A stretch of 35,918 nt of DNA from Leptospirales bacterium (lineage in GTDB: Bacteria > Spirochaetota > Leptospiria > Leptospirales > Leptonemataceae): NCBI GenBank assembly GCA_014238275.1, contig JABABJ010000125.1:1-35918 (forward strand). Reading direction: 5' to 3'. How positions within the stretch are numbered: the first letter of the stretch is position 1; every line of letters starts with the position of its first letter. Positions 31,323 to 35,918 of this stretch are shown piece by piece. Made by a program: the position numbers and the translations under genes. The notes under the pieces are model-generated. The model was not told where the DNA came from. It made no database searches and worked only from the letters and a program-made list of their open reading frames with translations.

Positions 31323-32183
31323 ATGATATCTTCAGCAATGACAATTGCAGGTAGCGATTGCAGTGGAGGGGCAGGTATACAGGCAGATATTAAGACCTTT
31401 GAGGCTCATAGCGTTTTTGGTACCAGTGTTATCACAGCTGTTACCTCACAGAACACTCAGGGTGTATATGATATACAAAAAATAGATACTCACATTGTTG
31501 CAGGCCAGTTAAATAGCATTCTTGCTGATATTCCCGTTAAATCCATTAAAACGGGAATGCTTTTTTCGGCAGATACGATTGATGCCGTGAAAGAAGTTCT
31601 AACTAACAAGGCAAAAAACATACCTTTGATTGTAGATCCTGTAATGGCTTCAACAGGGCAAGATATATTGATTCAAGATGATGCAAAAAGTGCACTATTA
31701 GCCTTTCTTGAGATAGCCTTGCTCATTACTCCTAATCTGCCCGAAGCAGAGAAAATCCTTGGAGATAGTATCAGTAATCTGGAAGATATGAAAAGAGCTG
31801 CAAGAGAGCTTGGGAAGCGTTATCGTTCTGCAATTCTTCTTAAAGGAGGGCATCAAAAAGAGGAAGTACAATCAGAATATGTAGTAGATGTATTCTATAC
31901 AAATGAAAGCTACGATACTGAACTCATTCGATTCCCTCGCATTGAGACCAGAAATACTCATGGTACTGGATGTACCTTAAGTGCATCCATTGCTGCTTGC
32001 CTTGCAAATGGTCATGATCTTAAACATTCTGTATTTTTGGCAAGGGAATATCTTCAAAACTCAATTCAGTTCGCTCCAGGACTTGGCTCTGGGAAGGGTC
32101 CTTTGAATCACTTCTGGAAAAACGAAAAGCGAAAGCCATACCCTGAGTCTACTCTCCAACTCGAAAAGGAAAAAATATCGTAA
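31323..32183 (+). CDS. thiD: Hydroxymethylpyrimidine/phosphomethylpyrimidine kinase
   Basis: Phosphorylates HMP and HMP-P in thiamine biosynthesis. 286 residues from ATG 31323, with GGAGG upstream; the in-frame TTG just before it is not needed. The PfkB-like fold shows AGSDCSGGAGIQADIKTFEA near the start, VTSQNTQGV, VDPVMASTGQD, LITPNLPEAEKIL and ETRNTHGTGCTLSASIAACLA, the anion-hole and catalytic region. Length is normal for ThiD. It sits 15 bp after the repeat-protein gene, so transcription is probably shared although the functions look unrelated. No TPP riboswitch is seen upstream. Confidence 0.93.
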   Translation: MISSAMTIAGSDCSGGAGIQADIKTFEAHSVFGTSVITAVTSQNTQGVYDIQKIDTHIVAGQLNSILADIPVKSIKTGMLFSADTIDAVKEVLTNKAKNIPLIVDPVMASTGQDILIQDDAKSALLAFLEIALLITPNLPEAEKILGDSISNLEDMKRAARELGKRYRSAILLKGGHQKEEVQSEYVVDVFYTNESYDTELIRFPRIETRNTHGTGCTLSASIAACLANGHDLKHSVFLAREYLQNSIQFAPGLGSGKGPLNHFWKNEKRKPYPESTLQLEKEKIS

Positions 32184-32197
32184 AGGATCTACCGGTC

Positions 32198-32254
32198 GCA
32201 AAATCAATTCTAAATTAGCAGTCTACTCTTGTCCTAGTCTGAGATTGATTTACT
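32198..32254. mobile_element. 57-bp miniature element made of IS30 ends (MITE-like)
   Basis: The left side, GCAAAATCAATTCTAAATTAG, resembles the 5' terminal repeat of the truncated IS30 at 12569. The right side, read in reverse, is AGTAAATCAATCTCAGACTA followed by GGACAAGAGTAGAC. This matches the 3' end of the intact IS30, including about 14 bases inside the repeat. The two ends face each other with nothing between. It lies between thiD and moaCB. No target duplication is evident. Confidence 0.7.
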
Positions 32255-32369
32255 AAGACAACGCGGCAGTAAAAACCAAAATAAATAAAATAAAGTAGAC
32301 AAAAAAAGCCTATGATTTTGACTGATTTGAGGCTATTTGAAACACACCTAGTGCTAACAGAGAATATTT

Positions 32370-33305
32370 TTGATTGATATTACTCATAAAAAAAGTAGCC
32401 TTCGACGAGCATCTGCGGAAGGGTACGTCTCTTGTTCTCAGGAAACCTTAAATAAGATCAAGAACCACCAACTTCCCAAGGGAGAACTTTTTGAGACGGC
32501 TCGAGCTGCTGGTCTTTTAGGAGCTAAACAAACCCCTTTTTTAATACCTCACTGTCATCCTATTCCTGTAGATCATTTGGAAATAGATTTTTCGTTACAA
32601 GAAGAGGGTATGGAGAAATTATCTCCTATTTCTTCGGGGATTCTCATCAGAGTCAGTGGTCAATGTATTGGAAAGACAGGTATAGAAATGGAGGTTCTTA
32701 CCTCTTTATCTATCACTGCTCTTACTGTGTATGATTTACTCAAGCCAGTAGATTCAGAAATTGTCATAGAAAAAATTCATCTTGTCAGCAAGACAGGGGG
32801 AAAGACAATCTATGAGAAGGGTTTGTCTCAGGAGATTCGTTGTTGTGTTCTTGTCTGCTCGGATAGCTCTTTCCAAGGAAAACGAAGGGATGAGTCAGGG
32901 AAGTATCTTTGCAAGGTTTTAGAATCCTATCAAGCTAAAATTCAAGATTATCAGATTGTTCCGGATGACATTTCTTCTATACGCGAGCAGGTGAAAAAGT
33001 GGACTCAAGAGGAAGTTGACTTTATTTTTTCTACGGGAGGAACTGGAGCCTCACCACGTGATCTTACGAGAGAAGCAATGATTCCCCTCATAGATAAAGA
33101 GCTACAAGGAATAGGAGAATCCATTCGATTTCATGGATTGATGAGAACTCCTTTTGCCGCTTTTTCGTGTTCCTTTGCTGGAATATCTAAAAAAACGATC
33201 ATTGTTTCTCTACCAGGGAGCAGAAGAGCTGTAAAAGAGTCGCTGGAGCCTATACTTCCGGAGATTTTCCATCTTTGTGAAGTCTTATCAAAAGACACTC
33301 ATTGA
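32370..33305 (+). CDS. moaCB: Fused molybdenum cofactor proteins MoaC-MoaB
   Basis: 311 residues combining two enzymes. Residues 1-155 are MoaC, which helps form cyclic pyranopterin monophosphate: LRRASAEGYVSCS, KQTPFLIPHCHPI and GKTGIEMEVLTSLSITALTVYDLLK. Residues 160-311 are MoaB/MogA-like, for molybdopterin adenylylation: VLVCSDSSFQGKRRDESG, FSTGGTGASPRDLTREA and SLPGSRRAVKESLEPILPEI. The start is a TTG at 32370, with an in-frame stop at 32355, so the MoaC part is close to minimal. The ribosome site is weak. moaA follows 21 bp downstream. The fusion couples an early and a late step; moaD/moaE are not in the window. Confidence 0.9.
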   Translation: MIDITHKKSSLRRASAEGYVSCSQETLNKIKNHQLPKGELFETARAAGLLGAKQTPFLIPHCHPIPVDHLEIDFSLQEEGMEKLSPISSGILIRVSGQCIGKTGIEMEVLTSLSITALTVYDLLKPVDSEIVIEKIHLVSKTGGKTIYEKGLSQEIRCCVLVCSDSSFQGKRRDESGKYLCKVLESYQAKIQDYQIVPDDISSIREQVKKWTQEEVDFIFSTGGTGASPRDLTREAMIPLIDKELQGIGESIRFHGLMRTPFAAFSCSFAGISKKTIIVSLPGSRRAVKESLEPILPEIFHLCEVLSKDTH

Positions 33306-33326
33306 TACTGCTTATTGGTATTTCTC

Positions 33327-34292
33327 ATGGAAAGAAAATTTCGAGAATTACGACTAAGCGTAACAAATGTATGCAACTTTCGTTGTGGCTTTTGCGTTGG
33401 ACCAGATCGGCAAAGCACATCTGCAAAGCTAGGGTTCAAAGCAGATGATTTCCCTCAGCAAAGAGGGCTAGACTTTCCCTCTTATTTGGAGATCATTCAT
33501 CTTCTCCATCAAATCTTGAATTTGAAATGTGTTCATCTTACAGGAGGAGAACCGACATTGTACCGTTTTCTTCCTCAGCTTGTAAGAGGGCTAAAGAATC
33601 TAGGAATTTCCAAAATTAAAATGACAACGAATGCTAGTAAGAGACAATTTAGCAGTCTGGTGGAGGTATTGAAGAAAGAGGGGCTGGATAGTATGAATAT
33701 ATCTCTACCATCTCTTAGCCAAGCAAACTATCGTTTTTTAACGGATCATCCATTTCATACAAGAGTTCTTCGTAATATAGAAAGAGCGAAACAGATTGGC
33801 TTAAAACTAAAACTTAACGCTACGATTCTCAAAAACCAAAATGACGATCAAATCCTTCCTCTCTTGGAGTATGCAAAAGGGCTTGGAGTAAGGATTCGTT
33901 TTTTGGAGCTGATGAAAATGGGAGAATCTATTCGGAAATCCTTTCCCCAGCTTTTTATCCCAGAATCTGAGATTCTAGAAACGATTTCACAAAAGTTTTC
34001 ATTTTCCCCTCTCACTCGTACACCATCCGCCACAGCTAGATATTTTCAGATGAATTGTGGCTATATCTTTGGTATGATTGCAAACGAATCTTCTCCTTTT
34101 TGTAGCGACTGTGATAGACTTCGTCTTGATTCATCAGGCTATCTCTATGGATGTATAGGAGCCAAAAAAGGATTTTCCGCCCTAGGGAAAAATAAAACCC
34201 AATTAAGAAACATTCTACAAGATGCCTTGAAACAGAAAAATGATTTTCAGTTTCAAGGGGGATCAATGTACATGAAGCAAATTGGAGGTTGA
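33327..34292 (+). CDS. moaA: GTP 3',8-cyclase, MoaA
   Basis: Radical-SAM enzyme that starts molybdenum cofactor synthesis with MoaC. 321 residues from ATG 33327; a TTG at 33315 is in frame upstream. The SAM cluster motif CNFRCGFC at 16-23 (CxxxCxxC), a GGEPTLY motif, and the C-terminal second cluster with CSDC followed 13 residues later by Cys are all present. The protein ends in the conserved double glycine needed for activity (KQIGG). Operon with moaCB. All catalytic elements look intact. Confidence 0.94.
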   Translation: MERKFRELRLSVTNVCNFRCGFCVGPDRQSTSAKLGFKADDFPQQRGLDFPSYLEIIHLLHQILNLKCVHLTGGEPTLYRFLPQLVRGLKNLGISKIKMTTNASKRQFSSLVEVLKKEGLDSMNISLPSLSQANYRFLTDHPFHTRVLRNIERAKQIGLKLKLNATILKNQNDDQILPLLEYAKGLGVRIRFLELMKMGESIRKSFPQLFIPESEILETISQKFSFSPLTRTPSATARYFQMNCGYIFGMIANESSPFCSDCDRLRLDSSGYLYGCIGAKKGFSALGKNKTQLRNILQDALKQKNDFQFQGGSMYMKQIGG

Positions 34293-34381
34293 AACTTGAT
34301 TGAATTAGAACCTCAATATCTGAGATAAAATTTTTCTGGTTTTTGAATTTTTTTCTTGACAGCCATGAATTTTTATAGAAC

Positions 34382-34408
34382 TTGACAGAGTCGGTGCTAT
34401 TGTACTAT
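34382..34408 (+). promoter_or_regulatory. Candidate promoter for fliO
   Basis: TTGACA at 34382-34387 and TACTAT at 34403-34408 with 15-bp spacing, shorter than ideal. Another TTGACA lies at 34356 without a well-placed partner. If this promoter is used, transcription would start only a few bases before the fliO ATG at 34419, where no Shine-Dalgarno is visible. Confidence 0.4.
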
Positions 34409-34418
34409 CTATCTTGTT

Positions 34419-35375
34419 ATGTTACGTTCTATCCTTGTTCTATTCGTGATGGGGATCGGGGGCTTTCTTTTCCTAAGAACACATCTGATTGCACAGAATG
34501 CGAGCAATCCTCAAGATAAAAAGAAAACAGATACCCTATCCCAAGATTCCAGAGAATCTCTGGCTCCCAAAGATTCGCTAGATCCCATTCGTGAAAGTTG
34601 GCTCCATCAAATTCACTCCAAGTCTAAAAAACGATCCCAGAAAAAGGATTCTCTCTCTAATGCAAAGAAACAAACTGAAAGAGGGAATGTGAACGAACAT
34701 TCGGATCCAGTTCATCTTACGAACCCAGAAAAATCAAGTGATGAAAAAATATATCAAGAAGAAAAATCTAACACGATCCCTGACAACAATACCAAGAATG
34801 CTAGAGAGGAACAATCCTTGACGACTCAGGGATTTAGCTCAGTAATTTTCCGCTTTGTGGGCTTGATTTCCGTTCTTCTCTTGGTTTTTTATCTTGGAAT
34901 GCGTTTTCTTCGTTCTCGTGTGCCTTTTCTAAAAGGGAATGAATTAGTACAGATATTAGCAAGTGTTCCCCTTGTACCGGGAAAGTTTCTCCAGATCGTA
35001 GATGTAGGGGGACAAATTCTTCTTCTTGGAGTTTCCGATCAGGGAGTACAGTTACTCATGAATGTACAAGATGGAGTAACTGCCGATCGTATACGTCTAT
35101 GGCAGTCACAGTCGAAGCCCGAAGGAAAAGAACCTTCCTCTGGTATATTGACTCGATGGATCAGTTCATTGAAAGAGACTGATTTTCGTTTCTGGAGCTC
35201 AAGAGAGAATCAACAAAGCTTTTCACAAATCCTTGGCCGATTTACCAACCAGAAAAAAGGAGCCTTCTCTTCCCCATCTGATAGCCTGAACTACATTTTC
35301 TCTCAACAGAAGAAACATCTTTCCAAGATGAAGCTTCCAAATACTCCCAATAATCCTAAAGATACTTCTTCTTAA
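34419..35375 (+). CDS. fliO: Flagellar biosynthesis protein FliO
   Basis: Assembly factor of the flagellar export gate, helping FliP form its ring in the inner membrane. 318 residues: a hydrophobic N-terminal signal or anchor (ILVLFVMGIGGFLFL), then a long charged Ser/Lys/Asp-rich linker at about 28-130. A membrane segment follows, SSVIFRFVGLISVLLLVFYLGMRFL near 139-164, and then the FliO core LVQILASVPLVPGKFLQIVDVGGQILLLGVSDQGVQLL. The spirochaete-style long linker fits a larger form than E. coli FliO. The C-terminal 90 residues are poorly conserved. fliP and other export genes are not adjacent; tRNA-Leu lies next, convergent. The ATG at 34419 has no ribosome site. Confidence 0.82.
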   Translation: MLRSILVLFVMGIGGFLFLRTHLIAQNASNPQDKKKTDTLSQDSRESLAPKDSLDPIRESWLHQIHSKSKKRSQKKDSLSNAKKQTERGNVNEHSDPVHLTNPEKSSDEKIYQEEKSNTIPDNNTKNAREEQSLTTQGFSSVIFRFVGLISVLLLVFYLGMRFLRSRVPFLKGNELVQILASVPLVPGKFLQIVDVGGQILLLGVSDQGVQLLMNVQDGVTADRIRLWQSQSKPEGKEPSSGILTRWISSLKETDFRFWSSRENQQSFSQILGRFTNQKKGAFSSPSDSLNYIFSQQKKHLSKMKLPNTPNNPKDTSS

Positions 35376-35441
35376 AAGGAATCTTTGAAAGAATATTTTT
35401 TCCGCAATGGGGGGATTTCCATCCTTTGGAATAGAGAAGAC

Positions 35442-35525
35442 TGCCCAGAAGAGGACTTGAACCTCCACAGGATTGCTCCCACCAGAACCTGAATCTGGCG
35501 CGTCTACCAGTTCCGCCATCTGGGC
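35442..35525 (-). tRNA. tRNA-Leu (anticodon CAG)
   Basis: On the minus strand the acceptor stem GCCCAGA pairs with TCTGGGC. The anticodon stem CCAGA/TCTGG carries loop TTCAGGT, giving anticodon CAG (Leu). A long variable arm (class II) and T-loop GGTTCAAGTCC are present. CCA is not encoded. An open frame across this region on the same strand is an artefact of the tRNA. Confidence 0.95.
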
Positions 35526-35596
35526 ATGATTTCTCTATTCGTTCCAGTTTTTTTTTGCTTCCTAATGGTGCAATTGGAAAAATTTGAGCATTTAGA

Positions 35597-35691
35597 TTTG
35601 CAAGGGATGGAAAAAGTTATAGAAAAATTGCAAAGGAAAGATCGGGACTGTACAGGAAGCAATCCACGCTGAGGCGTGACTGTTGATATTA
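35597..35691 (+). pseudogene. IS30 transposase fragment with second copy of the 86-bp block
   Basis: Reading GKSYRKIAKE then RSGLYRKQSTLRRDC to a TGA, the same tail as the small ORF at 12670. The 5' part of the gene and its start codon are missing; an in-frame stop lies at 35585. Homology to the intact IS30 runs only through the helix-turn-helix region. The 86 bp at 35606-35691 differ from 12721-12806 by six transitions. Confidence 0.7.
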
Positions 35692-35743
35692 AAAGGTAGT
35701 CTCTATGGCTTAGCTTTGAGGGAAATCGCCGAAAAATCTGGAT

Positions 35744-35795
35744 TTTTAGCTAATATTTACTAAAAACAGGCGTCTCTACTAGTAAGTATTAGCTA
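35744..35795. repeat. Palindrome pair at 33-bp spacing
   Basis: TAGCTAATATTTACTA at 35747-35762 and TAGTAAGTATTAGCTA at 35780-35795 start exactly 33 bp apart, the same long interval used in the array at 10810. The first 36 bp (35744-35779) repeat 17723-17758 with two differences. AGGCGT just before the second palindrome pairs with ACGCCT after it, followed by TTTTT, so the pair could also form a terminator-like stem. Confidence 0.8.
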
Positions 35796-35819
35796 TCTAC
35801 CGAAACGCCTTTTTCGTCT

Positions 35820-35833
35820 GCTAAATCAAATCC
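35820..35833. repeat. Lone IS30 terminal repeat
   Basis: GCTAAATCAAATCC is identical to the outer 14 bases of the right end of the intact IS30 (read in reverse complement). Homology stops there; the inner AATTAGGAC part is absent. A remnant or a target-like sequence. Confidence 0.6.
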
Positions 35834-35886
35834 ATGATACACGAGAAAAATATTCCTACTTTTTTTACAAAAAAATGACAAAAATC

Positions 35887-35917
35887 TTGACAAAAAATAC
35901 CCCCTTGCACGTACTAT
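35887..35917 (+). promoter_or_regulatory. Candidate promoter at window end
   Basis: TTGACA at 35887-35892 and TACTAT at 35912-35917, 19-bp spacing. It would drive a gene beyond the window. The TACTAT box resembles the one proposed for fliO. Confidence 0.35.
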
Positions 35918-35918
35918 A

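Larger units (their letters stand above)
35526..35918. other. 393-bp gene-free tail of the window
   Basis: No full-size gene. It holds an IS30-derived fragment with the second 86-bp block (35597-35691), a palindrome pair at 33-bp spacing (35747-35795), a lone IS30 terminal repeat (35820-35833) and a probable promoter at the very end. A short stretch near 35711-35733 reads GLALREIAEKSG, another helix-turn-helix-like fragment with no start codon of its own. Confidence 0.6.

Noticed and set aside
32238-32246. CTGAGA as part of a TPP riboswitch near thiD
   Set aside because: It lies downstream of thiD, inside the IS30-derived mini-element, and the rest of the TPP aptamer is absent.
35223-35519. 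Minus-strand frame starting MAELVDAPDSGSGG
   Set aside because: This is the well-known false protein produced by reading through a tRNA-Leu gene; it also runs antisense to fliO.
35607-35669. Alternative frame MEKVIEKLQRKDRDC in the 86-bp block
   Set aside because: In this frame four of the six differences between the two copies change the amino acid, whereas the transposase frame has five silent changes and one Lys/Arg change.

Overview
The window (about 36 kb, AT-rich, genes on both strands, many short intergenic gaps and several TTG/GTG starts) looks like the chromosome of a flagellated Gram-negative bacterium with an oxidative TCA cycle. FliO, a DUF115 motility-accessory-type protein, lipoproteins with short lipoboxes and a C-terminal Lcl/DUF1566 domain together suggest a spirochaete, perhaps Leptospira-like. 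That placement is an inference from gene content; no rRNA or marker tree was available.

Layout. 40-6031: tRNA-Glu, aspartate kinase (lysC) overlapping glutamate racemase (murI), then a reductive pyrimidine catabolism cluster (beta-ureidopropionase, PreT, PreA). 6053-7861 (minus): a DUF115 glycosylation/motility accessory protein. 7862-8261: a divergent control region with a possible tiny lipoprotein. 8262-12483: NADP isocitrate dehydrogenase, ApbE flavinyltransferase, a phased palindrome array, and class II fumarase on the opposite strand. 12569-18847: an accessory island with a complete type III restriction-modification system (mod, res) between a truncated and an intact IS30-family element in inverted orientation. 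18912-29202: a trehalose-synthase-like GT4 enzyme, two small membrane proteins, bioA, the dnaX-ybaB-recR replication/repair operon with a small helical-repeat protein, a ribbon-helix-helix protein with a PIN-like C-terminus, a membrane-anchored esterase and an APC permease. 29481-34292: a surface or periplasmic repeat protein with an Lcl domain, thiD, a 57-bp IS30-derived mini-element, a moaC-moaB fusion and moaA. 34419-35918: a solitary fliO, tRNA-Leu (minus), and a second patch of IS30-derived sequence with palindromes.

The main unexplained structure is a family of 16-bp palindromes, consensus TAGTNAATATTNACTA. Ten copies lie between apbE and fumC with centres exactly 22, 33, 22, 22, 33, 22 ... 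bp apart, always near whole helical turns. A pair at exactly 33 bp lies at 35747-35795. A weaker pair at 22 bp lies in the divergent region at 7930-7967. A single copy at 17726 is followed, exactly 33 bp on, by the end of the intact IS30, as if the insertion destroyed the second palindrome.

An 86-bp block and this palindrome block lie about 55 bp apart at 35606-35795. At the island the same two blocks bracket the whole restriction-modification cargo. The 86-bp block continues the reading frame of the IS30 transposase N-terminus. Five of the six differences between its two copies are synonymous third-position changes and the sixth is Lys/Arg, so it may encode a small DNA-binding protein or descend from one.
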